The notes under the pieces: model-generated
Databases searched by the model: none
Seen by the model: the letters and a program-made list of their open reading frames with translations, nothing else
Told to the model about the DNA's origin: nothing
Shown: positions 33,322 through 42,130 of the stretch, one piece after another
How positions within the stretch are numbered: the stretch's first letter is position 1
Layout of the letters: each line of letters opens with the position of its first letter
Translations under genes and position numbers: made by a program
DNA from: Streptomyces yatensis
GTDB taxonomy: Bacteria > Actinomycetota > Actinomycetes > Streptomycetales > Streptomycetaceae
DNA length: 64,000 bases
Direction of reading: 5' to 3'
Assembly (NCBI RefSeq): GCF_018069625.1
Contig: NZ_CP072941.1
Span: 1,860,001 to 1,924,000 of the forward strand

Positions 33322-33771
33322 ATGACGGTGATGTCCGTGCCCAGGTTCGAGCGGTTCTTCCGGGCGGCGGCGGGGCTTGATGTCGACAAGAACGACCTCA
33401 AGCGCTACAGCGATTTCGTGAACGGCAAACTCTACGATCTGCTGCTCATCGCCGAGGCGACCGCGAAGGCCAACACCCGGGACGTGATCCTGCCCTGGGA
33501 CCTGCCGATCACCAAGGGGCTGCAGGAGAGCATCCACCGCTTCCGCGCCCTCGACCAGGAGATCGAGCTGAAGCCCATCCTCGACCAGCTCACCACCCAT
33601 CCGGCCCTGGACCGCACGCCCGACGCCGACACCGAGGCAAGGTATCCCGAGATCATCGGTGGGCTCAGCCTCGCGCTGGCCCAGACTTTCAAGATCGTCT
33701 ACCCGGACGTGAAGAACCCCCAGACCCAGCACTGGGAGAGGGTCGGGCGGCTCTTCGATCTCCTGCTGTGA
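33322..33771 (+). CDS. DUF1931 histone-fold-like protein
   Basis: A 149-residue protein of the DUF1931 family, whose known structures (Aquifex and Thermus proteins) show a tandem histone fold. Typical segments are FERFFRAAAGLDVDKNDLKR, AKANTRDVILPWDLPITKGL and LSLALAQTFKIVYPDVKNP. ATG 33322 follows GGAGG at nine bases; GTG 33316 is possible. Molecular role is unknown; a DNA- or protein-binding role is suggested by the fold only. It sits at the edge of the stress block, next to DUF2267 and Hsp20 on the opposite strand. Confidence 0.85.
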   Translation: MTVMSVPRFERFFRAAAGLDVDKNDLKRYSDFVNGKLYDLLLIAEATAKANTRDVILPWDLPITKGLQESIHRFRALDQEIELKPILDQLTTHPALDRTPDADTEARYPEIIGGLSLALAQTFKIVYPDVKNPQTQHWERVGRLFDLLL

Positions 33772-33798
33772 CACCTGCCGGTGCTGGGCCCTCCGCGG

Positions 33799-34230
33799 CT
33801 ATCCCGGGATGACGGTGGCCAGATCGGCGGGCATCCGGCCCCGGAGGTCGTGCCATTCGCCCTCGCTGATGTGGCGCTGCAGGGTCTCCAGGACGGTGTG
33901 GACCAGCTGCTCGGTGTCGCCCTGGATCGAGTACGGGAAGTCGTGCCGGATCCGCTGGTAGAACTCCTCGCTGTGCATCTTCACGGGCGTCTCCGCGGGT
34001 TTCCAGCCGTCGTAGTAGATGCCGCGCACCAGGAGCGGGAGCTGTGCGCCGAACTGCACGGCCTCGTCCACCGTCAGCCGGTCCCGCAGGTGGTGCAGGA
34101 CCGCGCGCAGGGCGGCGTAGGACTGTTTGCGGCGCTCCTTGGGCCAGCCGTACGCGTCCTCGATCTCCTTGAGGAGCCGGTTGGTCTTGTCGACGGTCGT
34201 GTCGAACGCGGGAAAGCCTGTCGCAACCAT
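33799..34230 (-). CDS. DUF2267 domain protein
   Basis: A 143-residue helical protein of the DUF2267 family: YAALRAVLHHLRDRLTVDEA, QFGAQLPLLVRGIYYDGWKP and a C-terminal second copy-like helix set LVHTVLETLQRHISEGEWHD. The domain is usually described as two similar helical halves and occurs in stress-associated neighbourhoods of actinobacteria and cyanobacteria. No catalytic residues are evident. It follows Hsp20 by 97 bases on the same strand and is probably part of the same regulon. Confidence 0.85.
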   Translation of the reverse strand: MVATGFPAFDTTVDKTNRLLKEIEDAYGWPKERRKQSYAALRAVLHHLRDRLTVDEAVQFGAQLPLLVRGIYYDGWKPAETPVKMHSEEFYQRIRHDFPYSIQGDTEQLVHTVLETLQRHISEGEWHDLRGRMPADLATVIPG

Positions 34231-34327
34231 CGTGTTCGTCCTTCCGGTGCCCGCGGCGGCCGGCCCGGCGGAGCGGGGGCCGCCGCGGGGAGGAGAGAGC
34301 TGGTTCGCGGCCGGCAGGCGCGCAGCC

Positions 34328-34885
34328 TCAGGGGCTGCCCTGCGACTGCTGCGGCTGTTGTTGTTGCTGGGGTTCCTGCTGCCGCCGGCTTTCGCCTTGA
34401 ACGCTCTCGGTGATCTCTATATGGCGGGGCTTGGCGGTCTCCGCCTTCGGAACGGTGATCGTGAGGACGCCCTCGGACATGGCCGCCTTGACGCCCTCGG
34501 TGTTCACCTCGCTCGGGAGCAGCAGCCGGTACTCGAACCGACCGGTGCGGCGGCCGCCGCGGCGCAGGACGCCCTTGCGCTCCCGTTCCTTGATCTCCCC
34601 GGTGACGGTCAGCTCCTGGCCGTTGACCTCGATGTCTATGTCCTGGCGCTTGACGCCGGGGAGTTCGAGTTCGACGTGGTACGCCTCGTCGCCTTCGGTC
34701 ACATCGGCGGCGGGCGTCCACGTCGCCAGACCGGGCGTCGCCGCTCCGCCGACCGTGGATTCGAGCAGACCGCCCATCTGGTTGAGCAGCTCGTCGAATT
34801 CCGCCAGTGGATTGCGCGCCCACACCCGGGGTCGGTCCATCGCGCCTTGGCGCTGCTGTTGCTGTCGTCGGACGGGTGTGCTCAT
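34328..34885 (-). CDS. Hsp20/alpha-crystallin small heat-shock protein
   Basis: A 185-residue ATP-independent holdase. The alpha-crystallin domain spans about residues 58-155: YHVELELPGVKRQDIDIEV, then GRFEYRLLLPSEVN and the closing EGVLTITVPKAE, which carries the I-x-V-like oligomerisation strand nearby. The N-terminus is Arg/Gln-rich and the C-terminal tail has a poly-glutamine-proline stretch of about 12 residues (QEPQQQQQPQQSQ), longer than usual. It lies between the flavoprotein and the DUF2267 gene, all on the minus strand. Confidence 0.93.
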   Translation of the reverse strand: MSTPVRRQQQQRQGAMDRPRVWARNPLAEFDELLNQMGGLLESTVGGAATPGLATWTPAADVTEGDEAYHVELELPGVKRQDIDIEVNGQELTVTGEIKERERKGVLRRGGRRTGRFEYRLLLPSEVNTEGVKAAMSEGVLTITVPKAETAKPRHIEITESVQGESRRQQEPQQQQQPQQSQGSP

Positions 34886-34901
34886 TGTCCTTCACCTCCG
34901 G

Positions 34902-36695
34902 TCAGGTGTAGCGGATGCGTGGGTCACCGCCCGGCGCGGCGGACCGGCCGGACGGAGCTTGGATGTCACCGTTCGGGCGAGTGGGGTCGGCGGTGGTGTG
35001 GCCGAGATGGTCATGGATGTGGTGGACGGCCATCGCCCCCTCGCCGGCCGCCGAGGCGACCCGCTTGACCGAGCCGCTGCGCACATCACCGGCGGCGAAG
35101 ACCCCCGGCAGACTGGTCTCCAGACTCAGACAGCCGTGGCTCTGGCCTTTCCAGACGCCGGCGGCCGACCGGGCCTCGGCCTCGGCGCCGGTGAGCACGA
35201 AGCCCCGGTCGTCCAGGGCCAGGACGTCGGCGAGCCAGTCGGTGCACGGCTTGGCCCCGATGAAGACGAACAGCGCGCGGACGTCCACAGTGCGGCGCTC
35301 CCCGGTGCGGGTCTGCTCCACCACGATCGACCGCAGGACGTCATCGCCGCGCACCTCGCGGACCTCGGTGTCCACAGCCACGCTCACCCGGGGATGGCGC
35401 TCGATCTGGTCGACCAGATAGCGGGACATCTTGGCGCTCAAATCCGGCCCCCTGATCAGCAGATGGACCCGGGGCACCCGTTCGGCGAGGAAGAGCGTCG
35501 CCTGGCCCGCCGAATTGCCCCCGCCGACCACGGCGACGGGGTCCGCCCCGCACTGCTGCGCCTCGTAGAGGGTCGCCGCGTAGTAGACGCTCGCCCCCTC
35601 AAGACGCTCGATCCCGGGGACCTTGAGTCTGCGGTAATGGGCGCCGGTGGCCAGGACGACGGTACGGCACAGCGTTTCGCTGCCGTCGGCGAAGGTGACG
35701 CGGTAGTGGCCGTCGTCCGGTACCAGGGACGTCGCCTCGGCCGGGAGCCGCACCTGTGCTCCGAACTTGCGGGCCTGCAGCACACCCCGCTCGGCCAGCT
35801 CGGAGCCGGAGACCCCCGTCGGAAAGCCGAAGTAGTTCTCGATCAGGGACGAGGTACCGGCCTGACCGCCGGTGGCCACCGCGTCCACGACCGTGGTGGT
35901 CAGCCCGTCGGAGGAGCCGTAGACGGCGGCGGCGATCCCCGCCGGGCCACAGCCGACGACCAGCAGATCGTTTTTGCTGCGGTCGGGGACCGGTGCGGAC
36001 AGGCCGATGAGCCGGGCCAGTTCGGCGTTGTCAGGGTTGCGCAGCACCTGGTGGTCACGCCAGATGACGATGGGAGTGTCCTCCGGGCTGATGGAGAAGC
36101 GGCGCAGCAGCGCCTCGGCCTCCCGGTCCGTCTCCAGGTCGATCCAGCGGTGCGGCAGCCGGTTGCGGGCCGCGAACTCGCGCAGCCGCCGGGTGTCGGG
36201 CGAGTAGCGCGAGCCGAGGATGCGGAACCCGGCGCCGGCCCCGACCAGCAGGGCGCGGCGGCCCAGATAGGCGCGGAGGATGAGGTCGCCGAGGACGGGG
36301 TCGCGGGCGACCAGCACCCGCAGCCGGTCCACCGGCACGGCCAGCACCTCCCCGGCCTGGCGGGAGCGGGCGGTGTAGAAGGCCACCTGCCCCTGGAGCA
36401 GGCCCAGCTCGCCCAGGAAGCGCCCCGGGCCGTGCACCCTCAGGACCCGCTCGTCCGGGGTGTCGTAGTCCTCGATGATCGCGACCGAGCCGCTGAGGAT
36501 GACATAGAAGTCCGTGCACTGGTCGCCCTCGCGGATCAGCACCTGGCCGGGCACCACCGGATGGCGGGTACCGTGCCCGGCCAGGAACGTGATCTGCTCG
36601 TCCGTCAGCCGCGGATACGCGCCGTACACATCCGGGGTCTCGTCCGGAACCGCTCCCTCGGGTGCGGTGCCTGCGGACCAGTCCTCACTCGTCAT
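34902..36695 (-). CDS. cNMP-binding / thioredoxin-fold / TrxR-like flavoprotein
   Basis: A 597-residue three-domain oxidoreductase. Residues 30-150 are a cyclic-nucleotide-binding-like domain (VLIREGDQCTDFYVILSGSV, GPGRFLGELGLLQG). Residues 165-250 are thioredoxin/glutaredoxin-like. Residues 270-570 are FAD/NAD(P)-binding, with VVGCGPAGIAAAVYG, VVGGGNSAGQATLFLA and GVFAAGDVRSGSVKR. The redox CxxC of thioredoxin reductase is replaced by an AAT-type sequence in SVYYAATLYEAQ, so it is not a classical TrxR and may pass electrons from FAD to another partner. ATG 36695 overlaps the UBP-protein stop by one base (TGATG). Confidence 0.88.
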   Translation of the reverse strand: MTSEDWSAGTAPEGAVPDETPDVYGAYPRLTDEQITFLAGHGTRHPVVPGQVLIREGDQCTDFYVILSGSVAIIEDYDTPDERVLRVHGPGRFLGELGLLQGQVAFYTARSRQAGEVLAVPVDRLRVLVARDPVLGDLILRAYLGRRALLVGAGAGFRILGSRYSPDTRRLREFAARNRLPHRWIDLETDREAEALLRRFSISPEDTPIVIWRDHQVLRNPDNAELARLIGLSAPVPDRSKNDLLVVGCGPAGIAAAVYGSSDGLTTTVVDAVATGGQAGTSSLIENYFGFPTGVSGSELAERGVLQARKFGAQVRLPAEATSLVPDDGHYRVTFADGSETLCRTVVLATGAHYRRLKVPGIERLEGASVYYAATLYEAQQCGADPVAVVGGGNSAGQATLFLAERVPRVHLLIRGPDLSAKMSRYLVDQIERHPRVSVAVDTEVREVRGDDVLRSIVVEQTRTGERRTVDVRALFVFIGAKPCTDWLADVLALDDRGFVLTGAEAEARSAAGVWKGQSHGCLSLETSLPGVFAAGDVRSGSVKRVASAAGEGAMAVHHIHDHLGHTTADPTRPNGDIQAPSGRSAAPGGDPRIRYT

Positions 36696-36958
36696 CAGGC
36701 CATGGCCTCGTGGGCGTAGCACCACCGCCACGTCTCGCCCGGTTCCATGGGCTCGACGATCGGGTGTTGGTCGGCGTACGCGTGCGCACGGGCGTGCTTG
36801 AGCGGCGAGGAGTCGCAGCACCCGACGTGTCCGCAGGTCAGACAGAGCCGCAGATGGACCCAGGGGGACCCCAGGCGCAGGCACTCCTCACACCCCTCGG
36901 GGCTGCGCGGGGTGACCGGCCGCACCATCGACAGGTGCGGATCGGGCTCGATGGCCAT
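36695..36958 (-). CDS. UBP-type zinc-finger protein
   Basis: An 87-residue protein made of a single zf-UBP domain: CEECLRLG, RLCLTCGHVGCCDSSP, then KHARAHAYADQHPIVE with the ligand histidines and a closing WRWCYAHE. In eukaryotes this domain binds free ubiquitin C-termini; bacteria lack ubiquitin, so here it is probably a protein- or metal-binding module. ATG 36958 follows AAGGAAGGG. It lies between thioredoxin and the flavoprotein, 5 bases after one and overlapping the other, so all three are translated together. Confidence 0.88.
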   Translation of the reverse strand: MAIEPDPHLSMVRPVTPRSPEGCEECLRLGSPWVHLRLCLTCGHVGCCDSSPLKHARAHAYADQHPIVEPMEPGETWRWCYAHEAMA

Positions 36959-36963
36959 GGCGT

Positions 36964-37434
36964 TCACCCTTCCTTGCTGTCGCGGCCCGTCATCACCTGC
37001 TCGATCCACGAACGCAGGGTGCCCGCGGGCGCCGCGCCCGCGCGGCGGGCGACCAGTTCCCCCTTGTCCAGGATGAGCAGGGTCGGCACGGCCTGCACCT
37101 CGAACCGTTGGGCGAGCCGGGGGTTGCGGTCGATGTCGACCTTGACGAGTTTGATCTCTCCGGCGAGTTCCCGGGCCACCTGCTCCAGCGCGGGGCTGAC
37201 CATGCGGCACGGCCCGCACCAGGTGGCCCACAGGTCGACGACGACCAGGGGGTCGGCCTGCTCGGCGACCTCGGCGAAGTCCCGCTCCTCGGCATCCACG
37301 ATCCACGGCAGCGGGTTCTTGCAGTTGCCGCAGCGCGGACGGCCCTCCGCCGCCGCGGGCACCTTGTTGGTCTTCCCGCAGGTGGGACAGGTGACGGTCG
37401 GGGCCTTGACGGTCTGAGTCGGCATTGTTCTCAC
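36964..37434 (-). CDS. trxC: Thioredoxin with N-terminal zinc finger (TrxC type)
   Basis: A 156-residue thioredoxin-2-like protein. An N-terminal zinc ribbon has C16-P-T-C19 and C35-G-N-C38; the thioredoxin fold carries the active site WCGPC (C73, C76) and the cis-proline in VPTLLIL. It reduces protein disulfides under oxidative stress. GTG 37434 overlaps the ClpB stop (GTGA); ATG 37425 is the alternative. Its neighbour flavoprotein lacks the CxxC expected of a thioredoxin reductase, so the reductase that recharges it is not obvious here. Confidence 0.9.
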   Translation of the reverse strand: MRTMPTQTVKAPTVTCPTCGKTNKVPAAAEGRPRCGNCKNPLPWIVDAEERDFAEVAEQADPLVVVDLWATWCGPCRMVSPALEQVARELAGEIKLVKVDIDRNPRLAQRFEVQAVPTLLILDKGELVARRAGAAPAGTLRSWIEQVMTGRDSKEG

Positions 37435-40073
37435 GCGGCCTTTCCGAGTTCCGCGGTTTCTGGTTGTCGTTCGTGGGTGACGACGAGTTCGCCGTGTTGG
37501 GCGTCGATCTTGATGGTGGTGCCTTCGTCGATGTCACCGCGGAGCAGGGCGCGGCCGATGAGGGTTTCGACTTCGTGGGAGATGAAGCGGCGCAGTGGGC
37601 GGGCGCCGTAGACGGGGTCGTAGCCTTCGTGGGCGATGACCTGGCGGCCGGCGGGGGTGAGTTCGATGGCGATGAGGCGTTCGGCCAGGCGTTTGCGCAG
37701 GTCGTCGAGTTGGAGTTCCACGATGCGTTCGATCTGGGCCTCGCCGAGGGGCTTGAAGAGGACGATGTCATCGACCCGGTTGAGGAATTCGGGGCGGAAG
37801 TGGCCGCGCAGCTCGCTCATCACCAGGCCCCGGGCGTCGGGCTTGAGTTCGCCGTCGGTGGTGACACCGTCCAGCAGGTGCATCGAGCCGATGTTGGAGG
37901 TCATGATGATCACGGTGTTGCGGAAGTCCACCAGCCGTCCCTGGGCGTCGGTGATCCGGCCGTCGTCCAGGACCTGCAGCAGGGTGTTGAACACATCGGT
38001 GTGCGCTTTTTCGATCTCGTCGAAGAGGACGACCGAGTACGGTTTGCGCCGCACCGCCTCGGTGAGCTGGCCGCCCTCCTCGTAGCCGACGTATCCGGGC
38101 GGGGCGCCGACCAGCCGGCTGACGGTATGCCGTTCCTGGTACTCGCTCATGTCCAGGCGGATCATGTTCTCCTCGGTGTCGAAGAGGGCCGCGGCCAGTG
38201 CCTTGGCCAGCTCGGTCTTCCCGACGCCGGTGGGGCCGAGGAAGATGAACGAGCCGATCGGACGGCGCGGGTCCCGGATGCCCGAGCGGGCCCGGATGAT
38301 GGCGTCGGAGACCAGCTTGACCGCCTCGTCCTGGCCGATGACCCGCTCCTGGAGGATCTCGTCCAGACGCAGCAGCTTCTCCCGTTCGCCTTCCTGCAGG
38401 CGGGAGACGGGGATGCCGGTCCAGGCGGAGACGATGTCGGCGATCTCCTCCTCGGTGACCACCTCGCGCAGCAGCCGGTGCGCGCCCTGTTTGGCGGCCA
38501 GTTGTTCTTCCTCGGCGGCCAGTTTGCGCTGGAGTTCCTGGAGTCGGCCGTAGCGCAGTTCGGCGGCCCGGTTCAGGTCATAGGCGCGTTCGGCCTCCTC
38601 GGCCTCGCGGCGTACTTCCTCCAGCTCCCGTCGCAGGTCCTGCACCCGGCGGATGGACTGCCGCTCGGCCTCCCACTGGGCGTGTTTGGCATCCGCCTCG
38701 GCACGCAGATCGGCCAGCTCCCGCCGCAGTTCCTCCAGCCGCTGCGCACTGGCCGGATCACTCTCCTTGGACAGCGCGGCCTCCTCGATCTCCAGCCGGG
38801 TGACCCGCCGGGTGATCTCATCCAGCTCCGCGGGCATGGAGTCGATCTCGGTACGCAGCCGGGCACATGCCTCATCGACCAGGTCGATGGCCTTGTCGGG
38901 CAGGAACCGGTCGCTGATGTAGCGGTGGCTGAGGGTGGCGGCGGAGACCAGCGCGGTGTCCTGGATCTTCACCCCGTGGAAAACCTCCAGGCGCTCACGC
39001 AGGCCCCGCAGGATGGAGATGGTGTCCTCCACACTCGGCTCATCCACCAGCACCATCTGGAAACGGCGCTCCAGCGCGGCGTCCTTCTCGATGTGCCGGC
39101 GGTACTCATCCAACGTGGTCGCGCCGATCATGTGCAGCTCACCGCGGGCCAGCATCGGCTTGAGCATGTTCCCGGCATCCATGGCACCCTCCGCCGCCCC
39201 GGCGCCGACCACGGTGTGCAGCTCGTCCACGAACAGCAGGATCCGCCCCTGAGCGGACTTGACCTCGGTCAGCACCGCCTTGAGCCGCTCCTCGAACTCC
39301 CCGCGGTACTTCGCCCCCGCCACCAGCGAACCCATGTCCAAAGCGAAGATGGTCTTATCGCGCAGCCCCTCGGGCACATCACCGCGCACGATCCGCTGCG
39401 CCAGACCTTCCACGATCGCCGTCTTGCCGACACCGGGGTCGCCGATGAGGACGGGGTTGTTCTTCGACTTGCGGCTGAGGATCTGCGTCACCCGGCGGAT
39501 CTCCGCGTCCCGGCCGATCACCGGGTCCAGCTTGCCGGAACGGGCCTCCAGGACCAGATCCCGGCCGTATTTCTCCAGCGCCTCATACGCCACCTCCGGA
39601 TTGGCGGAGGTGACCCGCTGACTGCCACGCACCTGGGTCAGGGCGTTGAGGAATGCCTCGGGGGTGATGCCGTGCTCCCCCAGCACCCGACCGGCCGCGG
39701 TGGCCGGCCCCTCCCGCGCCAGGGCGAGCACCAGGTGCTCCACCGACACGTATTCGTCCTTCAGCCGCCTGGCCTCCTGCTCGGCGGCATCCAGCAGACG
39801 GGACAGCCGCTGGGTGACAAAGACCTGCCCCGGCGTCGCCCCCGGCCCGGTGACCTTCGGCTTGCGGGCCACCTCCGCCTCCAGCATGGTGCGCACCGCC
39901 TCCGGATCCGCGCCCAGCTGACCGACCAGCCGGGGCACCAGCCCCTCGGGCTGCTCCAGCAGGGCCAGCAGCAGATGCTCGCCGTCGACCTCGCTATGGC
40001 CATACCCCTGGGCCCGGGACTGGGCATCCTGGAGAGCTTCCTGGGACTTCTGGGTGAGGCGGTTCATGTCCAT
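37431..40073 (-). CDS. clpB: ATP-dependent chaperone ClpB
   Basis: An 880-residue AAA+ disaggregase. In order: Clp N-domain with [13 protein letters not shown]; first AAA module with Walker A GDPGVGKT and Walker [12 protein letters not shown]; the long coiled-coil middle domain at about 400-520; second AAA module with [11 protein letters not shown] and [13 protein letters not shown]. The presence of the middle domain separates ClpB from ClpA/ClpC. It resolubilises aggregates together with DnaK, DnaJ and GrpE, all encoded just upstream. It overlaps CbpM by ten bases and TrxC by four. Confidence 0.95.
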   Translation of the reverse strand: MDMNRLTQKSQEALQDAQSRAQGYGHSEVDGEHLLLALLEQPEGLVPRLVGQLGADPEAVRTMLEAEVARKPKVTGPGATPGQVFVTQRLSRLLDAAEQEARRLKDEYVSVEHLVLALAREGPATAAGRVLGEHGITPEAFLNALTQVRGSQRVTSANPEVAYEALEKYGRDLVLEARSGKLDPVIGRDAEIRRVTQILSRKSKNNPVLIGDPGVGKTAIVEGLAQRIVRGDVPEGLRDKTIFALDMGSLVAGAKYRGEFEERLKAVLTEVKSAQGRILLFVDELHTVVGAGAAEGAMDAGNMLKPMLARGELHMIGATTLDEYRRHIEKDAALERRFQMVLVDEPSVEDTISILRGLRERLEVFHGVKIQDTALVSAATLSHRYISDRFLPDKAIDLVDEACARLRTEIDSMPAELDEITRRVTRLEIEEAALSKESDPASAQRLEELRRELADLRAEADAKHAQWEAERQSIRRVQDLRRELEEVRREAEEAERAYDLNRAAELRYGRLQELQRKLAAEEEQLAAKQGAHRLLREVVTEEEIADIVSAWTGIPVSRLQEGEREKLLRLDEILQERVIGQDEAVKLVSDAIIRARSGIRDPRRPIGSFIFLGPTGVGKTELAKALAAALFDTEENMIRLDMSEYQERHTVSRLVGAPPGYVGYEEGGQLTEAVRRKPYSVVLFDEIEKAHTDVFNTLLQVLDDGRITDAQGRLVDFRNTVIIMTSNIGSMHLLDGVTTDGELKPDARGLVMSELRGHFRPEFLNRVDDIVLFKPLGEAQIERIVELQLDDLRKRLAERLIAIELTPAGRQVIAHEGYDPVYGARPLRRFISHEVETLIGRALLRGDIDEGTTIKIDAQHGELVVTHERQPETAELGKAA

Positions 40074-40444
40074 GACGGTTCTTCACTCCTCACGCCACTC
40101 CTCGCGCCACCGCGGCGCAGTGCGGCTTCCAGCAGATCGATACGATCCAGCAGATCCATCACCAGACCGATAGCGGCATAGTTCAGACACAGCCCCGAAT
40201 GCAGCCGCTCCACACGGCCCAGCGCCGCCGGAGCGCCCGGGGCGAACACCAACCGCCCCCCGGCGTCGCGCTCGGCGTCGACCAGGCCGAGGACCACGAA
40301 GCGCCGGATCAACTCGGGATGCAGCCCAGTACGGCTGGCCACCGTCTCCAGGGACAACCTGGGCGCGGGCACCAACTCGTAATGGACCGACGTCACCGGG
40401 GCATAGCGGGTGGCCGTAACCGTGCCGGAGGTGTGGGTGCTCAT
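40064..40444 (-). CDS. CbpM-like chaperone modulator with MerR-type HTH
   Basis: A 126-residue protein resembling CbpM, the small partner that binds and restrains the J-domain of CbpA. Features are a winged-helix-like N-terminal half ([32 protein letters not shown]) and a helical dimerising end ([17 protein letters not shown]). ATG 40444 follows CGGGAGGGAG. It lies directly after the CbpA-type dnaJ gene and overlaps ClpB, the same order as in many proteobacterial cbpA-cbpM loci. It could also act as a MerR-like DNA binder. Confidence 0.8.
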   Translation of the reverse strand: MSTHTSGTVTATRYAPVTSVHYELVPAPRLSLETVASRTGLHPELIRRFVVLGLVDAERDAGGRLVFAPGAPAALGRVERLHSGLCLNYAAIGLVMDLLDRIDLLEAALRRGGARSGVRSEEPSWT

Positions 40445-40487
40445 CGCTCCCTCCCGAGTGTGTGAGTGCGCCCAGGTGTGTGCGTGG

Positions 40488-41459
40488 TCATCGTTCGCTC
40501 CTGGGGTCGAAGGAGGAGGTGCGGCCCAGCTCCTCGAACAGCTCCCGCTCCCGGTCGCTGAGGCTGGGCGGCACCATGACACGGATCTCCGCGAACAGAT
40601 CACCGTCAGGGCCGCGCGGGTTGGGCATGCCCTCACCGCGCAGCCGCAGCCGGCGGCCGCTGGAGGACCCGGGCGGAACCGTCACCTTCGCCGTGCCCCC
40701 AGGCGTCGGCACGGGGACGGTCGCACCCAGCGCGGCCTCCCACGGGGAGACCGGGAGCGTCACATGGATGTTCCGGCCCTCCAGCCGGAACCGCGGATGG
40801 GGCTGGATCCGCACCCGTAGATACAGATCCCCCGCCGGTGCGTCACCGGTGCCCCGGCCGCCCTGCCCGGCCAGCCGGATCCGCTGCCCGTCCACCACAC
40901 CCGCCGGAACATCCACCTCGAACGTGCGCTGCCCCGACGGCCCCGCCAACGTGACCGTACGACGGCCGCCGTGAAAGGCATCCTCCACGGTCAGCGGCAA
41001 CTCCGCCTCCTGGTCGGCGCCGGGGATGTCGACGCGTCCGGCGCCCGGCCCCGCGCCGCGGCCGAAGAACGAGCCGAACAGGTCCTCGAAGTCCACGCCC
41101 TCGCCCCCGGCGTCCTCCCCGAAGCCACGGGTGAACCGCACCCGGCCGCCGTCGCCGGCGGTCGTCCACCCACGAAAACCACCACCTCGGGCACCGGCAC
41201 CGGCACCCGCGGCGACGCGTTCCTCCCAGTCCTCGGGGATCTTGCGGAAGTCCTCACCGAACCGGTCATAACGCGCCCGCGCCTTGGGGTCGGACAGCAC
41301 GCTGTAGGCGTCGTTGAGCTCCTTGAACCGCTCCTCCGCGTTCGGATCCTTGTTCACATCAGGATGCAGACGCCGGGCCCGGGTGCGGAACGCCTGCTGG
41401 ATCTCATCCTGACTCGCACCCCGTGAAACACCGAGCACCTCGTAGTAATCCCGTGCCAT
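40488..41459 (-). CDS. CbpA-type DnaJ co-chaperone
   Basis: A 323-residue J-domain protein. The J-domain (residues 1-70) has the catalytic HPD in ARRLHPDVNKD that triggers DnaK ATPase. A Gly-rich linker follows, then two beta-rich substrate domains (ELPLTVEDAFHGGRRTVTL, DLYLRVRIQPHPRFRLEG). There is no CxxCxGxG zinc-finger region, which places it with CbpA, not DnaJ type I. It is the third gene of the dnaK-grpE-dnaJ-cbpM-clpB set. Confidence 0.92.
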   Translation of the reverse strand: MARDYYEVLGVSRGASQDEIQQAFRTRARRLHPDVNKDPNAEERFKELNDAYSVLSDPKARARYDRFGEDFRKIPEDWEERVAAGAGAGARGGGFRGWTTAGDGGRVRFTRGFGEDAGGEGVDFEDLFGSFFGRGAGPGAGRVDIPGADQEAELPLTVEDAFHGGRRTVTLAGPSGQRTFEVDVPAGVVDGQRIRLAGQGGRGTGDAPAGDLYLRVRIQPHPRFRLEGRNIHVTLPVSPWEAALGATVPVPTPGGTAKVTVPPGSSSGRRLRLRGEGMPNPRGPDGDLFAEIRVMVPPSLSDRERELFEELGRTSSFDPRSER

Positions 41460-41466
41460 CGCCGGC

Positions 41467-42084
41467 TCACTCCCGCCTCGCCACGGCCACCGCCACCGGC
41501 CTCAGCTGGTTCCCGGGATCCCCATAACCAGGACGCAGGACCTGGACCACCGTGCCCGGCTCCGCCTCGGGATCCTCCACCACACCGACCACCTCATGCC
41601 TCGCCGGATCGAACGGCACCCCCGTCTCCCCCTGCCGCTCGTAACCCAGCTGAGCCAGCGTGTTCACCGCCTGCTCACGAATGGCCTTGACACCCTCCAC
41701 GATCGAGCCGGGATCCGCCTCGGCATGAGAGAGAGCGAGTTCGAGATTGTCGATCACCGGCAGCAGAGCCGCCGCCGTACGCGCCCGCTCCGCGGCCCGC
41801 TCCCGCTCCACCTCCCTGGCATGACGCTTGCGCAGATTCTCCACATCGGCCACCGCCCGCCGCCAACGGTCCTCCAGCTCCGCCAGCCCGGCAGCCTGCT
41901 CATCCGATGCGGCAACGGCAGGGCCACCGGCCGCGTCCGGACCCGGCCCCTCCCCAACCGCCCCCCGCGCCTCCACGGCGCCCGGCGCGGGCAGCCCCTG
42001 CCCCTGCTCCTGCCCCTGCTCCTGCTCCTGCTCCGTCACGGCGCCCTCCGGCACCGGTTCGGGCTGCTGCGGTTGAGTGGACAT
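41467..42084 (-). CDS. grpE: GrpE nucleotide exchange factor
   Basis: A 205-residue co-chaperone that releases ADP from DnaK. The long N-terminal region is Glu/Gln/Pro-rich and disordered, with EQEQEQGQEQGQG. The dimerising helix RRAVADVENLRKRHAREVER precedes the beta-wing with GETGVPFDPARHEVVGVVED, which contacts DnaK. Seven bases separate its stop from the DnaJ start. Divergence and gene order suggest it serves the local DnaK rather than the housekeeping one. Confidence 0.92.
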   Translation of the reverse strand: MSTQPQQPEPVPEGAVTEQEQEQGQEQGQGLPAPGAVEARGAVGEGPGPDAAGGPAVAASDEQAAGLAELEDRWRRAVADVENLRKRHAREVERERAAERARTAAALLPVIDNLELALSHAEADPGSIVEGVKAIREQAVNTLAQLGYERQGETGVPFDPARHEVVGVVEDPEAEPGTVVQVLRPGYGDPGNQLRPVAVAVARRE

Positions 42085-42130
42085 CGCGGCCTCTCCGTCA
42101 GCCTTCCTCTGGGCCTACCGGTCGTATCGG

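Noticed and set aside
31132-33774. An 880-residue open frame overlapping the KimA-like permease
   Set aside because: It is a shadow frame: the permease frame has a full transmembrane pattern and family motifs, whereas this one is Arg/His/Pro-rich and crosses the DUF1931 gene.
37425-40181. A 918-residue plus-strand open frame antisense to ClpB
   Set aside because: High-GC antisense frame with no motif of its own; ClpB on the minus strand is unambiguous.
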